Source: Novakomyces olei
Taxonomy: Eukaryota > Ascomycota > Novakomycetes > Novakomycetales > Novakomycetaceae
Assembly: GCA_016906335.1 (NCBI GenBank)
Contig: JADEYG010000015.1
Coordinates: 434,001-498,000 of the forward strand
Direction of reading: 5' to 3'
Length of the DNA stretch: 64,000 nt
Position numbers and translations under genes: made by a program. Every line of letters begins with the position of its first letter. Position 1 is the stretch's first letter. Positions 1 through 11,209 of the stretch are shown here, one piece after another. Under the pieces are notes generated by a model, which did not search any database, had not been told where the DNA came from, and saw nothing but the letters and a program-made list of their open reading frames with translations.

Positions 1-156
1 TTAATATATTGGCGATAGGAAAATTTAGACACGATTAGCCGTGACGAGCCAATCTCTCGCTATCTGTCAATATTTATTTTACGGGATTAGCAATAGAAAT
101 AATTAGTATAATAATACACATAGTCTCTCCTACTGCCCTGCTAAGCGCCGGACAAG

Positions 157-1361
157 ATGACAGGCAAAAAGATTCTTTTGTGTGCCCCTATAAACTTTGC
201 GAAATCGGCTCTTGCTGAGCTAGACGCAAAGTTTGGCGTCCATGTAAGCTTGTCCAAGTGCCTCCTTTTATATTTGTCGTTTTGCTTTGGTTGCTTGTAA
301 TTGACATGCGTAGGTCATTAAAGCGACAAATCGCAAAGCTTTCCTTGAAGAGCTTCAATCCTCGGAATGTGCAGGTGCAGTAGTTTCCTACAGACCGCTT
401 GATCTTATGGGGAAGTTTGGCCGATTTGACGAAGAGGTTATCAGCCATTTCCCTTCGACTCTCAAGTACATTGCCCACAATGGTGCTGGCTTTGACCAGA
501 TTGATATTGCGGCAGCCAAGGCTAAGGGTACGTTGAACAAGGCGGCAAGCAACAGCGGTGCAAATACCATTTGGTGGTTGAGCAACTTACACAGAGAAAC
601 AAAAGAATCAAGATTAACAAAAATTAACAAAATTAACCTAAATTTATAACTAAATTTATAAATCTAATTTAATTGCAGGCATTTCCGTGTCAAACACGCC
701 ACAGGTGGTGAATGCCGCTACAGCTGACACTGCAGTATTTCTGCTGTTGGGCGCTTTGCGCAAATTCAACAGCGGCCTGGCTTCGTTACGCAAGGGAGTG
801 TTCCGCCAACAATTCCAAATGGGCAATGACCCGTCGGGTAAGACGTTGGGAATTCTCGGTATGGGTGGCATTGGACGCGCTATTGCAGCCCGCGCAATGC
901 CCTTTGGTCTCAAGGTCGTCTATCACAATCGCAAGCGCCTTCCCGCAGAAAAGGAAGGATCTGCTTCCTATGTTGATTCTTTTGATGAATTGCTATCAAC
1001 CGCAGATGTAATTAGTCTCAATTTGCCTCTGAACGCAAACACAAGACACATCATTGGAGCCAAGGAGTTTGCAAAGATGAAGGATGGCGTAGTGATTATC
1101 AACACGGCAAGAGGCCCTGTCATTGACGAAAAGGCTCTCGTCGATGCCCTGAACTCAGGGAAAGTTGCTGCTGCTGGCCTGGACGTGTACGAGCGCGAGC
1201 CTGAGGTGGAAAAGGGTCTTTTGGAGAACGAGAATTGTATTCTACTACCTCATGTTGGTACCGTCAGCTTGGAGACGCAAACGGCCTTGGAAGAGCTGGC
1301 ACTGGCCAACGTCAAGAACGCTTTGGAAGAAGGCAGTTTACTGACTCCTGTTTCTACTTAG
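157..1361 (+). CDS. D-2-hydroxyacid dehydrogenase (glyoxylate/hydroxypyruvate reductase type)
   Basis: NAD(P)H-dependent 2-hydroxyacid dehydrogenase that reduces glyoxylate or hydroxypyruvate, similar to yeast Gor1. Three exons: 157-243, 314-527 and 679-1361. The joined frame is intact at 327 aa, the normal family length. Introns of 70 and 151 nt have GT-AG ends and a CTAAT-type branch. The dinucleotide-binding motif GILGMGGIGR lies near residue 157. The catalytic Arg is in NTARGP (about 242), the Glu follows in GLDVYEREPE, and the catalytic His is in LLPHVGT (about 291). The ATG at 157 is followed by a beta-strand-like ILLCAP segment, typical of the family N-terminus. Family is certain; glyoxylate versus another 2-oxoacid substrate is inferred from similarity only. 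Confidence 0.9.
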
Positions 1362-1550
1362 ATTTCTCTTTTCGTATGTGAATAGGAGACGTCCTGCAAA
1401 AGAATCTACTTTTTCCTTGTAAATTATGTTGCTTGGAAATAGTATAAAAAAATTAGTATTAATAGACGCTAAATTAAATTATTGACTAGTAAATTACTTA
1501 AATTATAGCGATGATTAATGGTATCCAATTTATATGTATTATTTATAGAG

Positions 1551-2102
1551 ATGAGGTTTATGGATGCCGCGTCAATCGCTTATCGAATACGGCAAAATCT
1601 GTCTAGCGAAGAGTCATGGCGTGTTTCACGAAGTGTAGAGTCTTTTGCGGCAAATATGCCTTCTGCTTCCTTTGCCGGTAATGCCAGTTTTACAGCACGT
1701 GAGCCTACCGCGAAGGAATACTTTGCGGAATACGTTTACAGTGAACGAGGGCAGCTGAAGCTCGGAGACAGTACGGTTCTGCCTGCTTCTAAGAAATACG
1801 TGTGGCGATTTAGCGATAAGGGACAAGATGCTGTTAATCAAGGGCTAAGTATATGGTTCGTTTCCAATGATGATGACGAGAGGACAATGGACCTATTTGT
1901 GTCACTGGATTTCTCCTTTTCCAAAAATACAAAAGGCTGTACAGACGCTTTTGTGGCGCGTGGACAACACCTTTGTGGGAACGACACGTACTCTACTGTG
2001 TTTACGTTTGCAGAGGGAACAATGGCAGTAGAAATAACGTGTAAGGGACCAAAGAAATGGTACGTTAGTCGGACACAGTACGATAACGAAACTGCTGAAT
2101 GA
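1551..2102 (+). CDS. DUF6314-like conserved protein
   Basis: Protein of 183 aa. The pattern matches my memory of the uncharacterised DUF6314 family of bacteria and fungi: an early W..SRSVESF, then SFAGNASFTAR, an EYVYSERGQL strand, KYVWRF, the block GQHLCGNDTYS and, near the end, CKGPKKWYVSRTQY. In the family the last two blocks read H.C..D.Y and GP.KdY...T.Y. Function is unknown; the alternating beta-strand pattern suggests a small lipocalin-like barrel, which is inference. I use the ATG at 1551. A 10-nt upstream exon (1511-1520) joined through a 28-nt GT-AG gap would also keep the frame, but that is shorter than any other intron here. It lies 190 bp downstream of the dehydrogenase on the same strand. 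Confidence 0.6.
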   Translation: MRFMDAASIAYRIRQNLSSEESWRVSRSVESFAANMPSASFAGNASFTAREPTAKEYFAEYVYSERGQLKLGDSTVLPASKKYVWRFSDKGQDAVNQGLSIWFVSNDDDERTMDLFVSLDFSFSKNTKGCTDAFVARGQHLCGNDTYSTVFTFAEGTMAVEITCKGPKKWYVSRTQYDNETAE

Positions 2103-2298
2103 ACCTGCACTTCCAGCCTCACATGAATAATTTATAATTTACTAAAGCATCCGTGCGTTTTTATGGATACGATTCGTCTCGCGATGAAAACAGCTCGTTC
2201 GTGGCTGGCTAGAAAACTTATAAACACCCTTAGTGGCCATTTTGAAACTTTAGACTGTAACCCAATACATAAGACATTTTCCTATTACATTCTGAACT

Positions 2299-2825
2299 TT
2301 AGATATCCTCCTCCTTTGCCTCTTCATCAGTGACAGTCGTTTCCGACGTATGCTGTGATTGAGCTTGATTCTGAAACCTTTCTCGGGCTCTATTCAGCAG
2401 CTCGCCTTGCTGTCGCAATAATTCTTCCTGTGACATCCCACTCTGGTCCAGTTTTGATTGTTTTCGTTCACGTAATTTTTGCTGTATTTTATGTTCCTTG
2501 ACGACTTCCTGCACCGGTTCAACGTATTCGCTAAATCCGAGTTCCTGTAGAGCCTTCACAATGTGTTCCGCGGCAATTGTTTTCTTTGAATCCTTTTCAC
2601 ATATTTCATTGGCCTCGGAGGAAACAAGGCGGATAAATTCGACACAGCAGTCAATAACAAGATCGCGTGTTTCACGCGCTGCAGTGACTTCCGGCGGAAG
2701 CATTTCTTGTATGAGCTTTTGTACAGTGGCTGAATGTCAGTAATTAATTGTCAGTGAATAAAACGAGTACCTTTGGGCAACGAAAACTCGTCGTCGTTCG
2801 ACGATCCAGCCCCGGAATCACCCAT
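2299..2825 (-). CDS. NCB2: NC2-beta (Dr1) transcription repressor subunit
   Basis: Histone-fold subunit of negative cofactor 2, which binds TBP on promoters with NC2-alpha and regulates RNA polymerase II initiation. Exon 1 is 2825-2771, the intron 2770-2730 (41 nt) and exon 2 2729-2299; 161 aa. The histone fold runs from about residue 17 (SLPKATVQKLIQEMLPP) to residue 105, with the family motif KKTIAAEHIVKALQELGF in its third helix. A Gln-rich tail and an acidic end (DEEAKEEDI) follow, as in other NC2-beta proteins. The start is fixed by MGDSG just before the acidic NDDEFSLPK. The gene is divergent from MET6, with 475 bp between start codons. Confidence 0.92.
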
Positions 2826-3300
2826 TGAGATTCTATGTTCGACCTGACTGTGCTCCGTTAAATGTAATTAAAAGGCCGGCTAAAAGCTTGAACGAGGCAG
2901 AGAAAGCCGCCAGCTTAGGCTTCTGCAAATACGAATTAATCCACGTCCCGCGTGACCGCCGGCATTCTTCAAAATGAGCATTTACACGAATGCAGTAAAC
3001 GCGACATTTGTAAAATTGTCCTCTGCACGTAGCATTGCTTATACCATATTTTGAACAAAATATCAAGTATACAGTGCTGTGCTGCACGAATATAATATTA
3101 TATTAATATTCACAAATTTATGCCATTTTGTCGATGTATAAAAAAGTATGCAGTAATCATACTGCCCAAGCAATCTTGTATGCATTATATACTGCAAAAG
3201 CTGGAGAAAATTTTTTGATTGCTGCCGACTTTTCAAAGGGCGCAACATCGAGTTTCCAGCATCGTCAGCACACATATTACCTTATTCGCCCTCATTCACG
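2826..3300. other. Divergent promoter region NC2-beta/MET6
   Basis: 475 bp between the two start codons. No convincing open frame or RNA gene. The MET6-proximal part is AT-rich (about 3050-3200), consistent with a shared promoter. Confidence 0.5.
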
Positions 3301-5639
3301 ATGGTGCAATCAAGCGTTCTCGGTTTCCCTCGGTAAGTCGGCTTTCTACCAGAGTTGTCGGTTCTGCAATTGATGCTAATTTATTTTATAGAATGGGCCC
3401 CAACCGTGAGTTGAAGAAGGCACTTGAGTCATACTGGGCCGGCAAGTCTACGGCACAAGACCTTTTGGCCACTGGCAAACAAATCCGCAAGGACAATTGG
3501 CTGCTGCAAAAGTCTCAGGGTGCGGATATCATCCCCTCAAACGACTTTGCCTACTATGACCAGGTGCTGAACCATTCAGTTCTCTTCAACGCCATCCCGG
3601 CAAAGTACCAAGGTCTGGCTCTTGATCCGCTGGATGTTATGTTTGCCATGGGCCGTGGCCACCAGAAGGGCGGTATTGATGTCCCCTCGCAAGAGATGGT
3701 GAAGTGGTTCGATAGCAACTACCATTACATGCGCCCTGAGGTTTCAGAGGAGACACAATTCAAGCTGGCTGCCACTACTCCAGTCGATGAGTTCAATGAG
3801 GCTAAAGAGCTTGGTATCAAGACCAGACCTGTTCTTGTAGGCCCTGTAACCTTCTTGTACCTGGCGAAGGCTGCTGCTGGCTCTAAGGTTAGCCCTATCG
3901 CTCTTTTACCCAAGCTTTTACCCGTCTACGTGGAGCTTTTGAACAAGTTGGCCGAGGCCGGTGCGGAATGGGTACAGATCGATGAGCCTATCGTCGTTTA
4001 CGATCTGCCACAGGAGATCAAGGACGCCTTTGCTCCTGCTTATGAAGCGCTTTCAAAGGCTTCAGTAAAACTGCTGTTTACCACTTACTTTGGTGACATT
4101 GGCCCTCACTGGTCCATTGTCCAGGCTTTGCCCGTGGACGGTATTCACTTTGACCTGGTCAGGTCTCCCGGCCAGATTGAACAGATCTTGTCCGAGTTTA
4201 AGGGCGACAAGGTTATCTCTCTCGGTCTTGTTGATGGACGTAACATCTGGCGCACTCGGTTCAAGACTGCCTTTGAGCAGGTGGAGAATGCTGTGCAGGA
4301 ATTCGGGTCAGACAAGGTTATTGTCGCTACTTCTTCCTCGCTTTTGCATACTCCTCACACACTCGAGAGCGAGCACAAGTTGGACGCTGAGATCAAGCAA
4401 TGGTTTGCCTTTGCCAAAGAGAAGGTCAAGGAGGTGGCTGTTCTTGCCACTGCTGCCAATGAAGGCCCCGCTAAAGTCCGGGGTGACTTTGAGGCCAACG
4501 AGGCCGCTCATGAGGCTCGTGTAAAGAGCAGCATTACCTATGACCCTGCTGTCAGAGACCGAGTCAAGGCAGTAAAGCCTGCTGACCTTGATCGCCCTTG
4601 CCCCTTCCCTGAGCGCCGTGAGGCCCAAAAGACGCTTAATCTGCCTCTTTTCCCCACTACCACCATTGGCTCTTTCCCGCAAACAAAGGAGATCCGTGTC
4701 CAGCGTAACAAATTTACAAAGGGCGAGATCAATGCAGAGCAATACGATCGATTCATTGAGAAGGAGATTGAGAGCGTTGTTCGTTTCCAGGAGGAAATCG
4801 GACTCGATGTCCTCGTGCACGGAGAGCCAGAGCGTAACGACATGGTTCAGTATTTCGGTGAGCAAATGAAGGGCTTTGCCTTTACGCAAAGCGGATGGGT
4901 CCAGTCCTATGGCTCCCGCTGTGTACGGCCCCCCATCGTTGTCGGCGACGTCAGCCGTCCTGAGGCAATGACGGTAAAAGAATCGAAATACGCCCAGTCT
5001 ATTACCAAGAAGCCCATGAAGGGCATGCTCACGGGCCCCGTGACCATTATCCGCTGGTCTTTCCCTCGTGACGATGTCACCCAGGATGTGCAGTTGGTAC
5101 AATTGGGTCTTGCTATCCGCGATGAAGTAAAGGACCTTGAGGCTGCTGGTATCTCTGTTATTCAAGTAGATGAGCCTGCTTTGCGCGAGGGTCTGCCTCT
5201 GCGCCACAAGGACTGGGACTCTTACTTGGAATCGGCGGTGAACAGTTTCCGTTTGGCTACTGCAGTGGCCGCCAAGGCTACTCAGGTTCATTCTCATTTT
5301 TGCTACTCTGATTTCAACGATATTTTCCCGTCTATCCAGGCTCTTGATGCCGATGTTATCTCTATTGAGGCCTCAAAGTCTGATTTGAAACTTATCAATG
5401 CCTTCAAGGCCTATGGCTACACTTCGTACGTCGGACCGGGTGTTTACGATATCCACTCTCCACGTGTTCCCTCCGTCGAGGAGATCAAGGAGCGTCTGCA
5501 GCAGTTTTTGAGCGTAGTAAAACCGGAATTGCTGTGGGTTAACCCTGACTGCGGTCTCAAGACCCGTGGATGGGACGAGACTCGCCGTTCGCTGATCAAC
5601 ATGGTTGAAGCTGCAAAATTCTACCGCTCAAAGTATTGA
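3301..5639 (+). CDS. MET6: Cobalamin-independent methionine synthase
   Basis: Transfers a methyl group from 5-methyltetrahydropteroyltri-glutamate to homocysteine, the last step of methionine synthesis, in the cytosol. Exon 1 is only 32 nt (3301-3332) and encodes MVQSSVLGFPR with the first base of exon 2. The intron is 3333-3391 (59 nt) and exon 2 3392-5639; 759 aa, the usual length. The frame stays open upstream of 3392, but the spliced N-terminus matches the family start (VLGFPR.GPNRELKKA). Zinc ligands are visible in HSHFCYSDF and in NPDCGLKTRGW near the C-terminus. The N-terminal duplicated barrel has the IIPSNDFAYYDQVL folate-domain motif. Codon use is more regular than in neighbours, as expected for an abundant enzyme. 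Confidence 0.97.
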
Positions 5640-6289
5640 GCTGCTGATGATTGCGGTACTAAACTTCAGTTGATGGAGCAACCGTTGGTATAAGGCTTAT
5701 ATAGCGATTCAACATTCGCGTATACGCCTTTTACTCTCCGTTAAATCAATCTTGTTTTTTACGGTTTTTGTTTTTCATATTGTGTGTGTGTATGGAAAGG
5801 CTATCGTTACCCATTATATTTCCCCTTTGATATATCCCTTCCGTTGCCCAACAGCTACTGTGTTGATGGCTATTTTTGCATAAAAGTATTGTCCATCTAT
5901 TTTTATTTTTTGTTTCTTTTTTTAATATTTTTATTCCTTTCAATTTTTTATTTTTATTTTTTGCTTTTGTTCATAGAGATACCTATATGTTCATGCTTTC
6001 TCAACAAAACATGTCTCTGGGAGATATTAATTATATTGTTATTAACCCATGTAATACCGCGTGTCCACGATATACGGTGAGTCGTTACGTGCCGGCCTTG
6101 GCCAACATCAGAAAAGATAGCATGCGTACAATAGCAGAGATAAATAAATAATAATTAATTAATTAATTAATTAATTAATCAATTAATTAATTATGTCTAT
6201 GTGTGACTAGTAGCAAATTAGTCAATGACGTATAATAAATAATATACGCTGTCGCACTTTACGCTGCGACGCCCGAATGTGTGTCGGCA
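5640..6289. other. Intergenic, AT-rich
   Basis: No supported gene. Holds the MET6 3' region, T-rich tracts around 5900-5970 and an ATTA simple repeat near 6153-6193 upstream of the reductase gene. Confidence 0.5.
6153..6193. repeat. (AATT/ATTA)n simple repeat
   Basis: About ten TTAA/AATT units with one interruption (ATCAATT). Confidence 0.9.
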
Positions 6290-7102
6290 ATGTTGCTGTT
6301 TGATCAAGCGCGGCTATTTCCACTTCTTTACAAAGTGTATGTGGGGTTCATCGTTGCATCGGCTCCCACTGTACTTCTCATCAATGCGCCACACGGAAAA
6401 TTTGCAGACAAAAACATATGGATTCTGCCCGTGAACGGCCGCCTTTCGTGGTTTGCAATGGAGATTGTCAGCCCGATAAATTTGCTGTTGCAGTATTCCA
6501 CAGGGCGGATATTTGATACGCGCAATGCGCTTCTCGCTGCTCTGTTTACACTTCACTATATTCAACGGGCGATTGTATCGCCTTTATTTCGTGCTCCCTC
6601 TGTCGCGAGAGCAGATGTAAGCGTTCCCTTGTCCGCAGCCCTCTTCAATTTCGTCAATGGCTCTTTGCTCGGAATATATTTGGGCAACACTACAAACTCG
6701 ACTGCCTCCCCCGTTTTTGCCCTCGGCCTGGTCGCCTGGCTGGGCGGGTTTGCTATGAATATCTACCACGATGAACTGCTCTACTCTTTGCGCCGAGGGA
6801 AACGAGGGCAAACGGGCAAGTACTATATCCCCTACGGAGGCTTATTCAAATACATTTCGCAGCCAAACTATTTCACTGAATGGATTGAATGGCTCGGGTT
6901 TGCCATTGCCTCTTGGCACTGTACGGGATCAGCGCGTGGGCTGCAGTTTGATGGGTACTGGGTACCACCCGGCTGGCTGTTTTTAGCCGCTGAATTGGCA
7001 GTAATGCTGCCACGGGCACTCGGCACTCACAAATGGTACAAACGGACGTTTGGAGACACATACCCTTCCGAGCGTAAAGCTATTATTCCATTTTGGCTTT
7101 AG
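6290..7102 (+). CDS. 3-oxo-5-alpha-steroid 4-dehydrogenase family protein
   Basis: Polytopic membrane reductase of the SRD5A1/2 branch, about 270 aa in one exon. The C-terminal steroid-dehydrogenase domain is clear: GGLFKYISQPNYFTEWIEW at about 190-209, then ALGTHKWYKRTFGDTYPSERKAIIPFWL-type ending close to the usual I[IV]PF[LI]. The middle part has the NIYHDELL motif where the family has NI.SD..L. Several hydrophobic segments span residues 20-180. Acts in the ER membrane as an NADPH-dependent enone reductase; the natural fungal substrate is unknown. I take the first in-frame ATG at 6290. An upstream coding exon cannot be excluded because homologs have a slightly longer N-terminus. Confidence 0.85.
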   Translation: MLLFDQARLFPLLYKVYVGFIVASAPTVLLINAPHGKFADKNIWILPVNGRLSWFAMEIVSPINLLLQYSTGRIFDTRNALLAALFTLHYIQRAIVSPLFRAPSVARADVSVPLSAALFNFVNGSLLGIYLGNTTNSTASPVFALGLVAWLGGFAMNIYHDELLYSLRRGKRGQTGKYYIPYGGLFKYISQPNYFTEWIEWLGFAIASWHCTGSARGLQFDGYWVPPGWLFLAAELAVMLPRALGTHKWYKRTFGDTYPSERKAIIPFWL

Positions 7103-7503
7103 CTCTGTGTGCTGGTCCGCCGGGTTTAGTACACGTTTCCCTTGCTAAGCACTACCTACCATTTAAATGCCCGCTCTGCATTACGGCTATGGCTAATTTG
7201 AGTTTGTTAATGATTTTGCCTTGGCCTTGGGCACGTGTTGAGCGACTATTGCCGAGCCATAATGACCATACTGAAAGCAGGCGCTGGGGCAACAAAAGCA
7301 CTGTTTATCGCAATTTGTACTATAAATATTCTTAGAAATATTCTTAAAATATTCTCAAAATATTCTTAAACTAATTATGAAAATGATCAGCACTTGTCTT
7401 TTTCATTAAACTTGTGGATATGTCCAAAATGTCAACACATTTTCATTAGGTTTATTATCATTTATGCAGAAATAATCATGGGTATCATTATGAAAACACA
7501 ACG
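7103..7503. other. Convergent 3' regions
   Basis: 400 bp between two converging genes. It includes a run of TATTCTTA-type direct repeats at 7328-7370; no gene seen. Confidence 0.5.
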
Positions 7504-7950
7504 CTATGGTACAACGGATAATCCAACACTCTTGGCCGTGCCTAGTACGCTCTTTGCAATAGACTCTAATGGCACTCCAGAAAGGTTGGCATCTTTTGCT
7601 TTGATTAGAGCAATCTCATAGACTTGCTTTAGACTGACTTGGCCTGATACTTGCCGTCCTGGAGTTTGTGCGCCTTTCTCGATTCCCGCAGTTTTCATCA
7701 ACAGGTAAGAAGTTGGCGGGGATTTTGTCTCAAACGTAAACGTCCGATTTGGTTTTACCGTGACCACTGTCGGCACGGGCAATCCGGGTTCAAGGGCTCC
7801 CGTGCGAGCATTAAACTCTTTACAGAAATCAATTGACTTTACGCCTCTTGCTCCGAGTGCCGGACCCACTGGAGGCGACGGAGACGCTCCTCCGGCAGGA
7901 ACGATTAGCCGGATCATGACATTCTGAGCAGCCTTGGCTGATTTAGACAT
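7504..7950 (-). CDS. MRPL19: Mitochondrial ribosomal protein uL11m
   Basis: Large-subunit mitoribosome protein of the L11 family, 148 aa, single exon. The N-terminal domain has the proline-rich hinge signature ([16 protein letters not shown], residues about 20-36) and the [15 protein letters not shown] strand. The C-terminal RNA-binding domain contains [18 protein letters not shown] and ends with [17 protein letters not shown]. It starts at [20 protein letters not shown], without an obvious cleavable presequence, as in yeast Mrpl19. It lacks the features of the cytosolic uL11 paralog. Confidence 0.93.
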   Translation of the reverse strand: MSKSAKAAQNVMIRLIVPAGGASPSPPVGPALGARGVKSIDFCKEFNARTGALEPGLPVPTVVTVKPNRTFTFETKSPPTSYLLMKTAGIEKGAQTPGRQVSGQVSLKQVYEIALIKAKDANLSGVPLESIAKSVLGTAKSVGLSVVP

Positions 7951-9742
7951 ACTGCTGTTATGTTAGCCGAGCTCTCGACACACTCAAGAGACGCAGAAAG
8001 AAAAGCATTGTATACACTGTCCTGTAAAAGCATAGATCCTTGAGAAAAAAGAAAAGTATAAAGAAACTGATCGCCTCTTGCCAAGTATCTCTTTGCTTGG
8101 ATTGCCTCTGTCGAAAGATGAAAAGATTTAATTATTTGTTTTAATCATGGAAAGTTTCATGATTAGCATGGATAATAATTCTTCCTCGGCAGCAAAGATA
8201 ATGAAAAGCAAAAATAAGCATTACCTTAATTTATATTGACCAGAACCGCGCGTTTGTGCGATCGGTTCTCCGTCCCCACTTTTATATTCTGGACGAACGT
8301 CAAATTCTTTGCCGCCTGTACATTGTTAACACTAATCCCAACAACGCCAATAAAGCTGCACGAGATATGTGATCAGGTAATCGAACCATATTTTCGTCTT
8401 CATCAGATTCAGAATTTGATAGTAGACTAATATTCGGGCTCATCATCTTCAATCCGGCAGAGTAGTGCAAATAACTTACCTTTTGATGTATTTGAAACAC
8501 AAGCAGGTACTATGGCCTCTGCTCGGTCCGGAGAATTTCAAGTCTTTATTGGTACGGCTCTTGAATTAGCATCAAATCCTTCGAGACTATAAAGATAGAT
8601 ATAGAGTGTGATATTGAGCCAATGCTCTTTCATATTCTTTTCAGCACATTGTTGTTCAGAATAATGGGTGTTTGGCATCCCGAATGTCAATCGATCATTA
8701 AGATCAGCCTGGGGCGACAACTTTATTCATCCTGTTACAATGCTGCCTCACTGGCAGTCTGAGCAGTACAGAAACAAGTTACCTACCTCGAACCTTTGAG
8801 CGTTTGTCGATGGACAAATTTTTCCTGTCAACGCAAGGCAACCGATTATTTCAGTATATGATAAATATTACTTGGAGAAAACCCTGACAGGTCCTAGATT
8901 TCTTCTACCAGAAAACCCTGCGCGTTGATATTATAGAATGACGTTGATTAAAGATAAGTGTGTTCTGCATTGGGAAATGTCGAGCGGGCATGAAATGATT
9001 CTTGATTTGCTGGCACATGGCAATTCACGCCTGCATTACGCCTTTTTATCAGCAGCAGTCTGCGTCAGAATTGGTTGGCGCTAGACTTGAGCCCAGCAAA
9101 AGATGGAGTTTTAGAATTGTAGTCTTTTGTTCTGTTGATGTATAGATAAATAGATTGGCAATGACTATGTGGAGAAATTAAACAATAGTTTGGCTTCACG
9201 AACGCAACATGGACTGTCGACAATGAAATAATAAACACAATTAAGCTCGTTTTTGTTAAAGCTGTACAACCAATTATGTACGCAATGTGCGCTCTCATAA
9301 TCATCTAGGCTTGCAATGCAATCCGTCTCATATTTCACACTACGGCTTTGTCACTTATAAGATTTCCTATTTCTTCTTACGCGGGCGGTATATAACAATA
9401 TCATTAATGAAATTATTGATAAATAATAATTACCAAATTAATTGAAGGGTGAGCACGAGGCGGTATTTGAAGCAAGAAACAGGTGTTTTGCGAGGCAACA
9501 GAGGATAATTTTCGGCTAAATCGAGTTCAGTCTTATCTGAAATTGATTGGATGTATTTGTTCGGCTCTTTATTGTGATAAATATTGCGATATTCGACTGA
9601 ATCTTCCGGGGCGGCATTTGTGTCGTAAAAAACGATTGAACAAACACATAAAAAAGGTCCAGGAGGCATTTAAGAGACTGAAACTTTTATCAAAAGCAAA
9701 TCAGCCATACGATCATTTCAGCCGAGTTCTCGTTCTGTTTAG
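7951..9742. other. Long gene-poor interval, unresolved
   Basis: About 1.8 kb with no gene I can support. On the minus strand there are open stretches near 8300-8500 (acidic SDEDENM then a hydrophobic ALLALLGLVL) and 8538-8720 that could be exons of an unrecognised gene, but I found no family motif and no consistent splicing. Composition is AT-rich throughout. Confidence 0.3.
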
Positions 9743-9866
9743 GAGGCAAGGTTTAAGAAAAATCTAAAAGAACTGAAAAGACAAGAAACAACGCAAGACC
9801 AACAACAGCAAAGAAAAGAAGGGCCGTCTGATAAACAGGCAAGGACCGGTCAAAAAGGGTTCATAA

Positions 9867-10664
9867 ATGAATGATATGGTTAATTCAGGTTCAAAGGCGC
9901 AAAATGAGGCACAAAATGATACATATAATGCAAATAAAAGTAATAAAGCTCGAAAAAGGTTTGAAAGTTCCGATTTAGAACCGAGCACAGCTGAAGGGAG
10001 GTCAGCGGGATCAAACGACGACAATGCTACGAAACGCGCTTCACACAAATTACCAAGCGCAAAAAGTCTTTCATTATTTCCTTATTTGCAACATCATTCT
10101 TATGAAGATCCAAAGAGAGGAGGCAGAAAGCCAGGACAAATAAATATTGCTCGGAAGACTCGAGCTTCTTCTCCCGGATCAAACGTGACTCGATCTCGCA
10201 GTGCGTCATTGGCTCGAGATGACTTACAATTCGATCCTTCATTACTAAATTTGGATTGTCTGGGTATAATAAACAACCTGCGAGTCGCACAAAACCTTCC
10301 GGCTCTTGACAATATTGATTCATTATTAAATGAGGATAATCAAAAGAATGGATTCCCCTATGAAGATACAAGGACAGGTGGCAGTCGAGGTCGGGGAAGA
10401 GTAAGAGGAAGAGCCAGAAGCCGGGGTCGAGGCGGGAGTAATCATAGCGCCACGGAACGCAAAGATAGCAATGCTAACACTAGAGGACCTCATTGGCTCG
10501 AAAGCATGGATACGACGTACTCTATTGATGTAACGAAATTGGACAAGAACAAGGTGGAAGCTTCCATACATGATGCGCTTGCTGTACTTGATCGATTGCA
10601 TGAGTCGTGGATGTGGCTTGAGCTGGGTAAAAATGCAAACAAGCAACGAAATGTCGGAAAATAG
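9867..10664 (+). CDS. Unrecognised RG-rich protein (possibly the 3' part of a longer gene)
   Basis: At least 265 aa. I do not recognise the family. The N-terminal third is polar and Asn/Ser/Lys-rich. A basic SRSAS-type segment follows near residue 110. Next is a short leucine-rich stretch (PSLLNLDCLGIINNLRVAQN, about 124-143), an RG/RGRG box at about 171-190 of the type that binds RNA and is methylated, and a predicted helix near the end (ASIHDALAVLDRLHESWMWL). Upstream, an acceptor at 9742 opens a Gln/Lys-rich coiled-coil-like frame (EARFKKNLKELKRQ) that could join in frame through a 40-nt GT-AG intron ending just before the GT of Gly-Ser-Lys-Ala-Gln. The donor (GTCAAA) is weak, so I report only the ATG-initiated part. 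An RNA-binding role is inferred from the RG box alone. Confidence 0.55.
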   Translation: MNDMVNSGSKAQNEAQNDTYNANKSNKARKRFESSDLEPSTAEGRSAGSNDDNATKRASHKLPSAKSLSLFPYLQHHSYEDPKRGGRKPGQINIARKTRASSPGSNVTRSRSASLARDDLQFDPSLLNLDCLGIINNLRVAQNLPALDNIDSLLNEDNQKNGFPYEDTRTGGSRGRGRVRGRARSRGRGGSNHSATERKDSNANTRGPHWLESMDTTYSIDVTKLDKNKVEASIHDALAVLDRLHESWMWLELGKNANKQRNVGK

Positions 10665-11209
10665 TGTCGTTTGATGATACCACGTAGTTTAAACATGTTA
10701 CTTTCAAGCCGATTTACAAGCTTGCTCTTGTTGAACACAGCAACAATTTTCATGATAGATCTACGGTATATTTCTTTGTAAATGTAAACTTTTGCAGCCT
10801 CCTATCCCATCGTATACGCCGATCTTGAAACCTTCCTTTGTTGCCTAAAGCAAGTCCTTTGCACCATGTGCATCGCTTTTAATTATATTTGACACATTTA
10901 GTTTATCACAATAATGATATGCCGAAATATTGGATAAAACTCGTTTAATTTAGCCTTTGTCAATATTCAGATAGCCATAATATTACAGTTCAGTATAAAG
11001 TAATCCATTATTACCTAGGATTCTGATACTTGGTGCAGCTGTTTACTATATATATTCACAAAACCTGACAAAATATGAATAAAATTAGTGACCGGCAACA
11101 GTCAGTACCATTAGTATAATGAATTAGAAAATTAATCGAAATAGAGGACTCTAGTCATGTACAGCCCATGCGACTAGGATCGCAAGTGCTACGCAATTTG
11201 CGCCTCAAT
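10665..11209. other. Intergenic, AT-rich
   Basis: 545 bp between the RG-rich gene and the TatD gene. No open frame of note. Confidence 0.5.

Noticed and set aside
1511-1550. 10-nt first exon for the DUF6314-like gene
   Set aside because: It would need a 28-nt intron, shorter than any supported one in the window.
3219-3391. MET6 N-terminal extension upstream of MGPN
   Set aside because: The extension is intron and 5' UTR; the spliced start MVQSSVLGFPR matches the family.
4308-5297. 329-codon minus-strand frame opposite MET6
   Set aside because: Antisense shadow caused by the codon bias of a highly expressed gene.
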